64,000 nucleotides of DNA from Rhodanobacter sp. L36 (GCF_009765755.1 NZ_LMUV01000011.1:661690-725689); one strand, 5' to 3'. Counted from the first letter of the stretch, positions 6,477-19,500 are shown. Notes: a model not told the origin generated them from the letters alone. Made by a program: numbers and translations.

Positions 6477-9365
6477 TCAATCTTTCGATGTATGCGCACT
6501 CAAATCACTCAACTTCTTGAGAATATTTTTTTGCCAAAGCGGTTCATTCGCTTTGTCGGCAACTTTGGCCGCCTTTTCTAGCGAATTTCGCGCTTCCACA
6601 AGTCGATTTTTTGTCTGCTCCCAATTGGCCTGTTCGAGCAAGGCTGAATATTCGATCGACATAGCGTAAGTACTGCTTTTTCTATCAGCGTCCGCGATAA
6701 GCAAATTTAGTGATTCTTCAACGCGATGCTCGTCTGCGTGAGAGCCAATAAGAAACGATGCTTCGGCCAGCCTGACATGTAGCATGAGTTCGCTGTCGAC
6801 GCCGAATCGGCGAGCAGTATCTGCATGGGCCAGTGCCAATTGTTGCGCGGCTTGTTGCGGCATGCCGGCGTCATTCAACAAAGTGGCGTAAGCCATTCGA
6901 TCGATGGCTCGGACCGCGCCGTACGTTGCCATGCTGTCAGCAATGCCGTCGCCAATAATTTTGCGAGCCTTCTCCAGTTCGCGTTTGTCGCCATCCGCAT
7001 CAAATTTCCACCAATATTGATCGCCCAACAGAAAGCGGGCTTCGAGCGTGAACTCATGAACGGGTCCGTAACGTTCGCGATCTATCTCGAGGGCTTTGTT
7101 CGTCCAAACGATCCCGTCATCCAAATGGCCTTGAAGCGTCTCCAGGTCGGCCCTGACCCAATAGACGCGCGCCAGAGCGGGGTGGTGCTTGTCCACGGAC
7201 TCCTTGAGGATCGACTCGGCTTGTTGGATGGATGTTTCGGCTGAGGCATTGTTTCTGTTTATCAACTGCGCGTAGGCGAGTTCTGCCCATGCAGCTCCCG
7301 TCCGCGGATGGTTCATGCCCAAAGAGTGCTGACGGCTACGCAAGAGCTGTTCGGCCATCGCCAGAAATCGTTTCTCGCGATCGGGGCGGTTTGAAAAGCG
7401 TACGGTACGCATCAGCGATTCGCGCGCATCATCTGTCACGACGGGATCGAGAGGCTCGGCAAGAGACACGGCGCGGGTGAGATCCCGTTCGGACTCGTCG
7501 AGACGAATTTGGGCACGCAGCCACGACCCTCTCTGGATCAGTAATTCAGCTGTGGCGACACTGCCTATAGCGGGATCCAGTTTTTCCGACCGCTCCAGCG
7601 CCGCATTCATTGTTTGCTGCGCCTTATGCGGCTGCCCTTGACCAGATTGCGCAGTAGCCAGTTGCGTTTCCAGCAGAACGCGCGCGAGTCGGTGCTGCGC
7701 GGTCCAACCGATGCCCAGCATGGAAAGGCCGCTGCGCGCCGACTTCTCGGCCCCGGGGAAATTCGCCTCCAGATTCTGCGTCTGGGCCAGCAAGGCCAGA
7801 TCGAACGCTTCCAGGAGCGATTCCCCGTGCGTGAGCTGGCTTGCTTCGAGTGCCAGCGCTCTGGCTTTTTCATAGTAGCCAGCTAATGCCCAGTTGCGTG
7901 CGAGCACTGCCAGTCCGCGCGCTCGCATCGCCGGCTTGTCGACCGAATGTGCACGCAATTGCACTTCGGTCTGTTCCAACACTGTTTTGGGCGACGTGGG
8001 TTTGTCGCTTAGACCGGAGAGTGTTGCTTGTGTAAGCATGCGCTCAAACAGGCGATCGACCTCGCTGGCGGCGGCCATTTCATGCTGGGCGCGAATCTGC
8101 TGGTAGCCGAGAAAGCCCAGCGCCGCCATAAGCAGCAGGCTGGCACTGCCGACAGCAATTGCGGCCAGTCTGCGGCGTTGCAATAGACATCGGATTCGAT
8201 AGAACAACGTAGGGGAACGCACGGAAACCGGGCGAGAGGCCAGCCACTGCCGCAAATCGTGCTGAAGTTGCATCACGTCGCGATATCGCTTGCCAGGATC
8301 AGGATCGACGCTCGCCAAAGCAATGACGTCGAGGTCACTAGACAGCTTCCTCGACAACTGGCGCGTTCCCTGGCAACCACGTTGAAGCGCTATCTGCCGA
8401 CTGGCGCAGCGAGCGATATCACTCGGCGCCTCTGGCGCGAGTGGCTCGGAGAGCTGGAGCGGAATGGCGAACGAGTGTTCAGGCTTAGTGGGAAATTGCC
8501 CGCACAAAAGGCGATAAAGAAGTGTACCCAGCGCATACACATCGGCTTGCTCGGAGGGGTAGTCTCCATGAAGCACTTCAGGTGCTGTGTATTGCGTTGT
8601 CATCCCCAGTGCCTGATAGCCCACCGGAGCATTCAGCAATGCGGTTGCAAGTCCGAAATCGAGTAACTGCGTGCGACCATCGGGCGTGACCAGGAGATTC
8701 GATGGCTTCAGGTCTTGGTGTAGAACGCCGTGTTCGTGGGCATAAGCCACCGCATCGCAAGCCTCAAGGAATAAGGCGACACGTTCGCGCAGTGAAAGGC
8801 ACTGATCGTCGCACCATTGGTCAATAGGCTGGCCATGGATATGGCGCATGACAAACCAGGGGCGTCCTTGCTCATCTACGCCGCTGTCGAGTAACGGCAC
8901 GATGCCTGGATGATCGAGGCTCGCCAAGTGGTCGCGCTCGTCCGTAAACGCGGCGGCGACACGCGGCGAACTCAACTCTGAGCGGACATGCTTGAGTGCG
9001 GCAGCCTGGCGATGCCGTCCATCTGACCGCTCGACGGCATAGACCGCGCCCATGCCGCCCTGTCCGAGAATTCCGACAGCTCTCCACGCGCCGAACGTCG
9101 CGCCAATCCGGGACAGGCCCGGTACATCGGGAATGTCCGGGATGTCGCCGGGAAAGGCCCAGAGCGCGGGATGTTCAAGCAAAGGGAAACGGGCGACATC
9201 GGCCGCAAGTAGTTCGCTCAGTTCGTCGTGAAGCTCGGTGTCGTGCACTTTGATGCGCGCCAAAGCCCGCCGTCTCTCGGCTTTGCTCATTTCGGCAAAT
9301 TCGTCAAACAGCGCCAAGGCTGCTGCCTGAGTCGAGCTCACAGAAGTAACGTTTTCGTGAGCCAA
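6477..9365 (-). CDS. Membrane Ser/Thr protein kinase with TPR-type sensor part
   Basis: This 962-aa Hanks-type kinase has the glycine loop ILGQGGMGAVY (99-109), Lys125, Glu143, catalytic loop HQDLKPSN (216-223) with base Asp218, DFG at 236-238 and APE at 261-263. HQD instead of HRD makes it a non-RD kinase, so activation-loop phosphorylation may not be needed. One membrane helix (about 400-420) separates it from a long alanine-rich helical region of TPR type, presumably periplasmic. The first codon is TTG at 9365; an in-frame GTG eight codons later is an alternative. The ECF sigma gene lies directly upstream on the same strand. By analogy with the Xanthomonas PknS/EcfK pair, the kinase probably controls that sigma factor. 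Confidence 0.93.
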   Translation of the reverse strand: MAHENVTSVSSTQAAALALFDEFAEMSKAERRRALARIKVHDTELHDELSELLAADVARFPLLEHPALWAFPGDIPDIPDVPGLSRIGATFGAWRAVGILGQGGMGAVYAVERSDGRHRQAAALKHVRSELSSPRVAAAFTDERDHLASLDHPGIVPLLDSGVDEQGRPWFVMRHIHGQPIDQWCDDQCLSLRERVALFLEACDAVAYAHEHGVLHQDLKPSNLLVTPDGRTQLLDFGLATALLNAPVGYQALGMTTQYTAPEVLHGDYPSEQADVYALGTLLYRLLCGQFPTKPEHSFAIPLQLSEPLAPEAPSDIARCASRQIALQRGCQGTRQLSRKLSSDLDVIALASVDPDPGKRYRDVMQLQHDLRQWLASRPVSVRSPTLFYRIRCLLQRRRLAAIAVGSASLLLMAALGFLGYQQIRAQHEMAAASEVDRLFERMLTQATLSGLSDKPTSPKTVLEQTEVQLRAHSVDKPAMRARGLAVLARNWALAGYYEKARALALEASQLTHGESLLEAFDLALLAQTQNLEANFPGAEKSARSGLSMLGIGWTAQHRLARVLLETQLATAQSGQGQPHKAQQTMNAALERSEKLDPAIGSVATAELLIQRGSWLRAQIRLDESERDLTRAVSLAEPLDPVVTDDARESLMRTVRFSNRPDREKRFLAMAEQLLRSRQHSLGMNHPRTGAAWAELAYAQLINRNNASAETSIQQAESILKESVDKHHPALARVYWVRADLETLQGHLDDGIVWTNKALEIDRERYGPVHEFTLEARFLLGDQYWWKFDADGDKRELEKARKIIGDGIADSMATYGAVRAIDRMAYATLLNDAGMPQQAAQQLALAHADTARRFGVDSELMLHVRLAEASFLIGSHADEHRVEESLNLLIADADRKSSTYAMSIEYSALLEQANWEQTKNRLVEARNSLEKAAKVADKANEPLWQKNILKKLSDLSAHTSKD

Positions 9366-9448
9366 CGCATTGGACTATCGGTAGCTTGCATCATGCTTCT
9401 CTCTACAGTGCTTAATTCGCCCGGACAGCTCCCTTCCAATTCCGCTAC

Positions 9449-9469
9449 CCGATTATTAGTAGTAATCGG
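9449..9469. promoter_or_regulatory. Inverted repeat upstream of the kinase gene
   Basis: CCGATTA (9449-9455) and TAATCGG (9463-9469) flank TTAGTAG, giving a 7-7-7 symmetric site about 84 bp upstream of the kinase start. It could be an operator. The rest of the 296-bp gap between the kinase and sigma genes (9366-9661) shows no gene. Confidence 0.35.
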
Positions 9470-9661
9470 ATTAACTGACAAAACACGACGTGTGATCGAA
9501 AATCGATAGCTCTATATCAAGGTATTTGACTTGCCCGCCGTCCCGGCAAAGGCCGAATTCTTCGCCGTTCGCTTCAGCAACAGATGCAGGATCGCTCATG
9601 TTGGAAAAGCGGGCGAATAACCGTTTGCAACGCTCGTTCAAGTACCTAAGCGTTCAAATTC

Positions 9662-10255
9662 TTAAGAGGGAGTGTCGTCAAAATGTCGGCGCAGGAAGGC
9701 GCGCGCCTTACGCCATTCGCGACTGATCGTGCGCTCTGTGACATTGAGCGTAGCGGCGATTTCTGCCTCTTTCATACCTCCGAAATAGCGCATCTCCACG
9801 ACCCTGGCCGCGCGCTCGTCTAATTTGGCCAACGCGTCGAGAGCCTGATCCATCTGCAGTAATTGCTCCAGAGGAGCCCCTGCCGGCACCACCAGCGCGC
9901 GGTCCAGCGGAAGCAACTCCGCGCCTTCGCCGCGCTTCTGGCTGAGCACGCGCCGCGCTTGGTCGATTAGCACATAGCGCATCGCACGTGCGAACAGCGC
10001 GGTCAGGTGCGACCGATTCTCCGCCGACAGGTTGGCCTGGGTCAGCCGGAGCCAGGATTCGCTGATGAGCGATGTGGGAGAGAGCTGCCTCCCTTTCAAC
10101 TGCCTGATCTGAGACCTGGCGATGCGGTGGAGATCCTCGTAGAGCAACGCATAGATACGGTCCCAGGCTTCGGTCCGACCCTGCTGTGCCTCTTTGAGAA
10201 GCGGCGTGACCGAATCCGCGATGTCATGCACGTGGAGGCTGGCTTCAGTGCTCAT
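9662..10255 (-). CDS. ECF-type sigma factor, ECF43-like (kinase-associated)
   Basis: This 197-aa RNA polymerase sigma factor has region 2 within about residues 22-100 (DLHRIARSQIRQLKGRQLSPTSL, then FARAMRYVLIDQARR) and region 4 at about 130-190 (LDERAARVVEMRYFGGMKEAEIAATLNVTERTISREWRKA, quoted in part). The LSPTSLISESWLRL and MRYVLIDQARR motifs are typical of the ECF group encoded beside Ser/Thr kinases and lacking an anti-sigma factor. It is divergent from the giant adhesin gene, with 339 bp between them, which makes the adhesin a likely target. That link is inferred from position only. Confidence 0.9.
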   Translation of the reverse strand: MSTEASLHVHDIADSVTPLLKEAQQGRTEAWDRIYALLYEDLHRIARSQIRQLKGRQLSPTSLISESWLRLTQANLSAENRSHLTALFARAMRYVLIDQARRVLSQKRGEGAELLPLDRALVVPAGAPLEQLLQMDQALDALAKLDERAARVVEMRYFGGMKEAEIAATLNVTERTISREWRKARAFLRRHFDDTPS

Positions 10256-10594
10256 GGTTTGCCGCTCCTATCCGAAGAAAACGTGATCTGTGTCGTGTTT
10301 TCTTCCGGTTTCGCGAATAACACAGACAAGGGCCCGATTTCGCGCGAGCCCCTCACAGCAGAGCTGCAAAAGAGCAGACGAAAGGAATCTACAACAACGT
10401 CGAGAACAGGGATACGGGGCCAAAGAATCTTCACTCGCTGGCGGGTGGCGGCATCAATGCTGCCGGCTTGAGGGTGCGGCTTTGCCGCGGGTTTCTATTC
10501 TGTTCGAAGGCTTGTCCGCAGGCCTGCCGAGCTGACGTTTGTTGCCAACCCAAAACAATTTCGGGCTTGCGGAAAGCCTTTAGAGACAAATCAG
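10256..10594. promoter_or_regulatory. Divergent control region between sigma factor and adhesin
   Basis: The 339-bp gap separates the minus-strand sigma gene from the plus-strand adhesin gene and must hold both promoters. I see no obvious sigma-70 consensus, which would fit use of an alternative sigma factor. A GC-rich, mostly non-repetitive stretch precedes the adhesin start. A weak AGAG lies upstream of ATG 10595. Confidence 0.4.
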
Positions 10595-13500
10595 ATGAAT
10601 AAGATCTACAGCAAGGTTTGGAACAAGTCGCTGGGTCAGTTGGTAGTGGCCTCGGAGCTTGCCAGTGGCCAACAGGGCGGGCAGGCCTCGGAAGGCGCAA
10701 GCCGATCCAGCCATCCAGCCAGGGGCAATGGGTTTGCCTTGCTGACCTTGGCCATCATGCTTGCGCTCCCGGGTGGCGTCTTTGCCCAGTCAAGTGGCGT
10801 CGGTGGGGCCGGCAATTCATCTTTCTGGGAGTCGCCCAGTGCCTCGCAGTGCAACAGTGGCGGCTTCACCGGCACCACGGCAAGCGTCGCCGCCAATGCA
10901 GGCTATGCAGTCGCGATGGGCTGTGGCGCCTTCGCCACCAATGACAGCTATTCCCTTGGGCGCAATGCGGGTGTTGGCGAAAAACAGTCAGCCACCAGCA
11001 CCGGTGCGGTAAGCAACATCAACATTGGCACCAATTCGGGCGAAATGATTGGCGACGCGTCGTTCACGAACGGCTTCAACAACATCTCGATCGGTGAGTT
11101 CACCAACTACGGTATCGACACCAATCTCGGCATCGCCATCGGCCAGTACGCCATGGCGACCGGCGGTGTCGGCAATTCCGTGGCGCTCGGCCAGCGCGCC
11201 TACGCGAACGGCGGCAGTGCGGTATCGATCGGTAATGCCTCCGCTGCCACGGGTACGGGCACCATTGCGCTGGGCTATCGCGCAGGTGACGGCTCTGCGC
11301 CGGTACTCACCGGCAACCATGCTACTGGTGCAGTCACTTCGGCCGCGGGCGATGGCACCGGCGGCAGCTGGAACACCATCGTGGGCGCGCAGGCAGGGCA
11401 GCGCCTAACCGGCAGCCAAAATCTGGTTTCCGGCGATCTCGCCGGCAACAATCTCAAGGGTAACAACAACGTCGCGCTCGGCTACGAAGCCAACAACCCC
11501 GGCGGCAGCGCGTATACCGGCGATACCGACGCCGGCGGAGCCAACTGGTCCGGGCCGGCCGCGCAAGTCGTGGTAAACAACACCGTTGCCCTCGGCAACA
11601 ATACGATCGTCACCGGTTCGAGCGGCGTCGCCATTGGCGACAGCGCATCCGCAACCAAGGCTGCCGACATCGCCGTGGGTGACTTGAGCAAGGCAAGCGG
11701 CGGCAATTCGCTGGCAGCCGGTGCGGGTGCTATCGCAATCGGGGCGTCGAGCACTGCGCTGGGCAACGGAGCCAACGCCAATGGCTTTGGTGACGTATCG
11801 GTGGGCCTCAGTGCCGGGTTTCTGGCGGGTGGTCAATACAATCTGGCGCTTGGGTCGCAAGCCGGGCTGAACGCGAGTGGCTTGTATGACGTAGCTATCG
11901 GCAATGGCGCGCTGACTGGAGCAAAGGGCAATCAGAATACGTCTATTGGCGTCGGTTCTGGATATACGGTCACTGGCGATCAAAACGTTGCCGTGGGCTC
12001 ACTTGCTGGGCGACAGGTCACAGGTACCAGCAACGTCGCACTGGGAACTTCTTCCGGTAGCGGCATCACTGCCGACAACACAGTCAGCATCGGCTCGAGT
12101 TCAGAGGCCAACGCCACCGGCGATATTGCGCTGGGTCAGAACAGTGTGGCTGGCGCGAGCGGCGGCAGCAAAGTCAACGACATCGCGCTGGGCGTGGGTG
12201 CGCAGGCAACCGGTGGCAATTCCATCAGTATCGGCACGGGCAATAAAGTGAGCGGTGCCAACTCGGGTGCGTTCGGTGACCCGAATGCAATATCAGGTAC
12301 CGGTTCGTACGCGGTCGGCAACAACAATACCGTCGCCAACAACAACACCTTCGTGGTCGGTAGCGGTGTGACCACGACGCAGGACAACAGCGTGGTGTTG
12401 GGCAATGCTTCCGCCGACCGCGCGGCGACCACTGAAGCCGGTGGCACGATCAACAGCAAGGCATACACCTATGCCGGTGCAGGTTCGGCAGCCAACGGCG
12501 TGGTGAGCGTCGGCGCCGCAGGCAGAGAGCGCCAGATCATCAACGTGGCGGCGGGCAAGGTGAGTGGCACCAGCACCGACGCGGTCAATGGCTCGCAGCT
12601 GTTTGCCACGAATTCGGCGATCAATGATCTGGGCACGCAGGTCAATACCAACACCACAAACATCAGCAGCCTGGATGGCCGGGTGACAACGGTGGAAGGT
12701 GATGTCACCACTCTGGGCGACCAGGTCACCGACATCGACGACCACGGCACCAAGTATTTCCATGCCAACAGCACCGGCACGGATAGCACGCCGACGGGTC
12801 TGAACAGCGTGGCGATCGGCCAGGCGGCGGTGGCGACCAACGCCAACGACGTGGCGCTGGGCGCCGGTTCGGTCACGGCGGCACCGACGCTGCCAGCCTA
12901 TAACCCGGGCACAGGCACGCTGTCGGGCACCGCGCCGACCAGCGTTGTTTCCGTCGGTTCGGCGGGTAACGAGCGGCAAATCACCAACGTGGCCGCTGGC
13001 AGCGCATCGACCGACGCAGTGAACGTGAGCCAGTTGCAATCGCTGGCGGGCACAATCACAGCCGGCCAGACGCACTACTACAGCGTCAACAATGGCGGCG
13101 CGCAGGGCGGCAATTACGACAACGACGGTGCTACAGGTTCAAACGCAATGGCTGCGGGCAAGGATGCGTCTGCCTCCGGCATTCAGAGCACCGCGGTGGG
13201 CTTCCAAACAAACGCTGCGGGCGTGATCTCGGTAGCAGTGGGCGATGGAGCATCCACCACGGGTCAAGGAGACATAGCCATCGGCGCCGGCGCAACTGCC
13301 GACAGCGGCACCGCCATCGGCTATATGACAGCTGCTTCCAACGGTGGACAGGCGTTCGGCTTTGCGAGCAAGGCCACCGGCTCCATCAGCGTGGCGTTGG
13401 GTAACGAGGCCCAGGCCTCTGGAACTGGAAGTCTGTCGGTGGGCATCGTCAGCAACGCGTCCGGCAACGATGCCACGGCGATTGGCCTTGGCTCGCAAGC

Positions 13501-16500
13501 TACCGGTAACTCGACGATCGCCATCGGCTATGGTGCAGCGGCCGCCGGCGTCAACTCCATCAGTATCGGCACGAGTAACATTGTAAGCGGTGACAACTCG
13601 GGTGCGTTCGGCGATCCGAGCACGGTGTCGGGCACGGGGTCGTACTCGGTCGGCAACAGCAACAATATTGCTGCCAACAACGCCTTCGCAATTGGCAGCA
13701 ACATCACTATCGCCTCCGGCCTCGATGGTTCGGTGGCTTTGGGCAACAACAGCAGCGTCGCCGCGCCCACTGCCGCCTATAATCCGGGTACCTCGACGCT
13801 TTCGGGCACCAGTCCGGCAAGTGTCGTCAGCGTCGGTAGCTCAGGTGCCGAACGCCAGATCACCAACGTTGCGGCCGGCGGTGCTCCGACCGACGCGGTC
13901 AACGTGAGCCAGCTCCAATCGCTGGCCAGCGACGTCACTGCTGGACAGACGCATTACTACAGCGTCAACGACGGCGGCACGCCGGGTGGCAACTACAACA
14001 ACGACGGCGCGACGGGTCTGAACTCGATCGCCTCGGGCGTCGCGGCCACGGCAACAGGCGTCAGCGACATTGCGTTGGGCAATGGCGCGGCGACGGGCAC
14101 GACAACGTTGCCGGTTAATTCCACGGCCGGCGCGGTTTCGGGTTACAACGTCGCAATCGGTTCCGGCGCCTCGGCGACCGGAGGCGCCACCTTGTCGTGG
14201 CAGAACCAGACGGTGCCGACCGGATCGATCGCCATCGGCTTGGGCGCGACGGTGAATGACCAGAATTCGGTTGCGATCGGCGATAACGCCGCGGTGACCG
14301 GCGGCACCATCAATTCCGAGGGCAATGCGGCGATCAACGGCACGATCACGGCCGCCGATCCGGGCAGCCAGAATCAGTCTGTGATAGCGCTGGGTGGCAT
14401 CGTATCCGCGGCCCACGGCAGCACTAGCGGCGCCGACGGTAACCAGGGCCTGGTGGTAGGCCCGAACTCCTACGTGACGACCGACGGCCCGGGCAGCAGC
14501 AATGGCGGAGGGGCCGTTTTCGGTGCCACCGTTTCCGCGACCGGCGGCGGTATAAACTCCGGATTCCTTGCGGGGGGCTTTGGCTATCTGTTGGCCGCCA
14601 ATGGCGGAGCCAACCTGAATATCGCGGCCTTGGCTTCCACTGTCTCGGCCGATCAGGGCGCGATCAACTTCGATGTCTTCGCCCTGGGAGACGGAACCAA
14701 CGTTTCGACCAGCGGCGCCGGGTCGTTCACTCAGGGGCTTCTGGTAGCGGGGTCCAACAACACATTCACAAATAACAGCGGCGCGACCGCGACCGGCAAC
14801 ACTGTCCTTGGCGATAGCAACACGGTGCTGGGCGCGATCACCGCTGGCACCGCGATCGGCCAGGGCAATCAGATCGGCACGGATGCCACGGCGTCCGCCA
14901 TCACCTCGGCGGTGGCGATCGGCCAGAACAACCAGGCGCAGGCCAATCAGACCATCGCGATTGGCACCGGCAACAATGTGTCGGGCGTCGGCTCGGGCGC
15001 GATCGGCGATCCCAGCACGGTCTCCGGCACCGGCTCCTATTCGCTTGGCAACAACAACACGGTCGCCGCCGACAACGCCTTCGCAATTGGCAGCAACATC
15101 GCTATCGCCTCCGGCCTCGATGGTTCGGTGGCTTTGGGCAGCAACAGCAGCGTCGCCGCGCCCACCGCCGCCTATAATCCGGGCACCTCGACGCTGTCGG
15201 GCACCAGCCCGGCAAGCGTCGTCAGCGTCGGCAGCTCGGGCGCCGAGCGCCAGATCACCAACGTTGCGGCCGGTGGTGCGCCGACTGACGCAGTCAATGT
15301 GAGCCAGTTGCAGTCGCTGGCCAGTGATGTCACTGCCGGACAGACGCACTACTACAGCGTCAACGACGGCGGCACGCAGGGCGGCAACTACAACAACGAC
15401 GGCGCCACCGGCACCAACAGTCTGGCCTCGGGCGTAAGCGCCTCGGCCGTGGGCAATGGCAGCACCGCCATTGGCGTCAATGCGCTCGCTACCGGGAATG
15501 GAAGCATTGCTATTGGCGATGGTGCCGGTCTTGGCGCCATCCCCGATCCGATAACGGGCAATCAGGACGACGTGGCGATCGGTCGGCAGGCCGGACAGAA
15601 CGTCACTGGCTATCAGAACGTCGGCATCGGCTTGAATGCTGGCGCCAATGTCACCGGCAATTCCAATAGCGCTTTTGGAGTGGCCGCTGGGTTCCATGTC
15701 ACTGGCAGCAGCAACACGGCTACCGGTTTGCAGGCTGGCCAATTTGTCACGGGAAGCCAAAATGCTGCCGATGGTCTGGCCGCTGGCGTTGAGGTCGCAG
15801 GCGATGCAAATACCGCGATGGGAGCGATCGCCGGCAATGCCGTCACCGGAACGGGCAACTCGGCCTATGGCGCTTCCGCCGGTTCTAGCGTTTCCGGCAA
15901 TCAAAACACCGCTACTGGCTCCGATGCGGGCGAAAGCGTCACCGGCGACTACAACGTCGCAACGGGCGTCAGCGCGGGCTTCCTTGTTGCCGGCGACAAC
16001 AACGTCGCTAGCGGACGTCAAGCTGGTATCGAGGTTTCCGGCAGCGCCAATACGGCAGAGGGTGCTGGCGCTGGCGCTGGTGTGACAGGCAGCAATAATG
16101 TCGCGCTGGGCAGTGGGGCGGGCACCGCCTGGAAGTTCGACGCCAGTGGTAACCCAACGACGGCTTCCACGCTCACTGTGAACAACACGGTCGCGCTTGG
16201 TAGTGCAGCGGTGGGTGGCTTGGACAATGCCGTGGCGATCGGCGCCGGGGCAACCGCCTCGGCCAGCGCGGGCGATGTGGCACTGGGTTCGGGCTCGGTC
16301 ACGGCAGCGCCGAGCGGGCCGGCCTACAACCCGGGCACCGGCACGCTGGCCGGTATCTCGCCGACTAGCGTCGTCTCGGTGGGTTCGGCGGGCAATGAGC
16401 GACAGATCCAGAATGTCGCGGCCGGTTCCGCCGCGACCGACGCGGTCAATGTGAGCCAGCTGCAGTCGCTGGCCACCGATGTCACCGCCGGCCAGACGCA

Positions 16501-19500
16501 CTACTACAGCGTCAACGACGGCGGCACGCAGAGCGGCAACTTCAACAATGACGGCGCGAGCGGCACCAACAGTCTGGCGGCAGGCACCGATGCGGTGGCG
16601 ACTGGCGACGGCTCGGTGGCGATCGGCGACAAGGCGAAGGCGAACGGCGTCGGCGCGACCGCGGTGGGCGGATCGGCATTCGCGGGGGGAGACAACAGCA
16701 TCTCCCTCGGACAGAGTTTCGCGTTCGGACAAAACTCCACCGCGCTGGGCACCTCCTCGAATGCCATCGGCAACCAATCGGTGACGCTGGGCTATTACGC
16801 ATTCGCCGATGGCGACAATTCAATAGCGCTGGGTTCTGGCGCTATCGCGACGAATGCCAACGATGTGGCGCTGGGTGCAGGCTCGATCACGGCAGCACCT
16901 AGCGGCCCGGCTTACAACCCCGGCACAAGCACGCTGGCGGGCGTTTCGCCAACCAGCGTGGTGAGCGTAGGTGGCGTGGGCAACGAGCGCCAGATCACCA
17001 ACGTAGCGGCAGGCAGCGTGGCCACAGACGCAGTCAATGTGAGCCAGCTGCAGTCGCTGGCCAGCGACGTCACCGCCGGACAGACGCACTACTACAGCGT
17101 CAACGACGGCGGCACGCAGGGCGGCAACTACAACAACGACGGCGCGACTGGCACGAACAGCCTGGCGGCGGGCGTGAATGCGACGGCGAGTGGTCAGAGT
17201 TCGGTGGCGGTAGGAAATAGTGCGAATGCCAACGGTCTCAACGCTATTGCGGTCGGCCTTGGTTCAAGCGCCGGTGGCGACTCGGTTGCGATCGGACGCG
17301 GCGCAGCGGCTACCGATCTACAGGCCACGGCCGTGGGGACTGGATCTGTCGCCAGCGGCCCGGTCAGCACTGCTCTGGGCACAGGCGCGCAAGCGCTGGG
17401 ATCCGGGAGCGAAGCTCTGGGAAGTGCTACCGAGGCTGACGGGTTCCATTCTGTGGCAATTGGCTATGGCACAGTAACCAGCGGCGATTACGCCATCGCC
17501 AGCGGGACGGGAGCCTCTAGCACTGGCTTCGCTTCCACGGCCTTGGGCGCATCGTCAAGCGCAGCGACCGACTACGCCACTGCACTCGGATTTAGCGCCC
17601 AGGCGACGGCCGCTGGCGACGTCGCGCTGGGCTCGGGCTCGGTGACGACGGCGCCCACAGGTCCAGCTTACAATCCAGGCACCGGCACGTTGGCGGGCAC
17701 GTCGCCGGCCAGCGTCGTCTCGGTGGGGTCAGCGGGCAATGAGCGGCAGATCCAGAATGTCGCAGCCGGTTCCGCCGCGACCGACGCAGTCAATGTGAGC
17801 CAGTTGCAGTCGCTGGCCAGCAACGTCACCGCTAGGCAGACGCACTACTACAGCGTCAACGACGGCGGCGCGCAGGGTGGCAACTACAATAACGACGGCG
17901 CCACCGGAAGCAATTCATTGGCAGCCGGCGTCAATGCTTCGGCGACTGGCGCTTTCGATATCGCCGTTGGCAATACGGCTGCCACCTATGGCGGCACCGC
18001 AGGCGGCACCAATAACATCGCCATGGGTCAGAATAGCGTGGCAGGTGTTGCAGCCGGCACTCCGGGCACGACTAGCGGTAGCGGGAACGTCGCGATCGGT
18101 ACGAACGCCTTCGCTGGCCTGAACCGGAATCCGAATGGCTCTGGTGAAGACGACAACAGTATTGCCATCGGTACAAACGCCACGGCGAGCACCAACTCGG
18201 GCGTTGCCGTGGGCGATACGGCAAATGCGGTTGGTTCGGAGGGAAGTGCGATTGGTTTTCACGCGCAGGAAACGGGTCACCAAGCCAATGCCTTGGGAGC
18301 CTATGCGATTGCAAGTGCCCAATCCAGCCTGGCTGTCGGCACCAACGCAACTGCCTCCGGAGATTACAGTCAGGCTTTCGGCAATTTTAGTAGTTCGAGC
18401 GGCATCAGCAGTGTCGCGATCGGATTTACCGAGACAGCGGACGGTTACGGCAGCACGTCGGTCGGCGCCTTCAACACTGCGACCAGCGATTCTGCCACTG
18501 CGGTTGGTTTTGCAAACCAAGCGAACGGCACCGGGTCCATCGCACTGGGCGATGGCAACGCCGCAAACGGGGCTAACAGCATATCGATCGGAACGGGCAA
18601 TGTAGTGAGTGGCGCCAATTCGGGGGCGTTGGGTGACCCAAGCACGGTCTCGGGCACGGGTTCGTATTCGATCGGCAACAACAACACGGTGTCGGGGAAC
18701 AACGCGTTCGTGCTGGGCAGCAACGTAACGGACGCGGTGGACAACTCGGTGGCGCTGGGTGCGAACACGACGGTAGCTGCGGCAAACACGGCGTACTACA
18801 ATCCGGGCACCGGTCCGCTATCCGGCACAGCAAGCGGTGCGGTGAGTGTCGGTGCGAGCGGAGCCGAGCGCGAGATTACCAACGTAGCGCCCGGCAGCAA
18901 TGCGACGGACGCCGTGAACGTGAGCCAGTTGCAGTCGCTCGCACAGACGGTGACAGCGGGCCAGACGCATTACTACAGCGTCAACGACGGCGGAATGCAG
19001 GGCGGCAACTACAACAACGATGGTGCCACCGGCGCGAATGCGCTGGCCGCTGGAGTTGGGGCTTCGGCAGCAGGCGTCAATGCCATAGCGATTGGCACTG
19101 GAGCGGGCACGGGTGGCATCGCCACCAATGCCAACAATGTGGCGATCGGTAATGGTGCAGGCCAGAACGTTGACGGTGTTGACAACGATGCGTTGGGCGA
19201 TAGCGCGGGCCAGAATGTAGCGGGTTCCAACAACCACGCCTTCGGTGATGGTGCGGGACGAAACGTGACGGGCTCAGGCAACGTTTCGACCGGCACGGTG
19301 GCTGGCCAGAGTGTGACCGGAGACAACAACGAATCGTACGGCGCCTCGGCAGGTAGCGACGTGACCGGTACCGGCAACATCGGCGTAGGCAACTGGGCCG
19401 GTAACACGGTGGCAGGTAGCCAAAACACTGCGACCGGTCGTATTGCCGGAAACAGCGTGCAGGGCGACCGGAACACGGCGGCGGGTTACTACGCAGGTGC

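Noticed and set aside
9456..9466. TTAGTAGTAAT, matching half of the Xanthomonas LexA box
   Set aside because: The second half (ACTACTAA) is missing; the site is better explained by the 7-7-7 inverted repeat centred here.
13841..16777. A 978-aa open frame on the minus strand
   Set aside because: It is antisense to the adhesin repeats. Its His/Arg/Gly/Asp-rich repetitive composition is the mirror of the plus-strand repeat code, with no domain or ribosome binding site.
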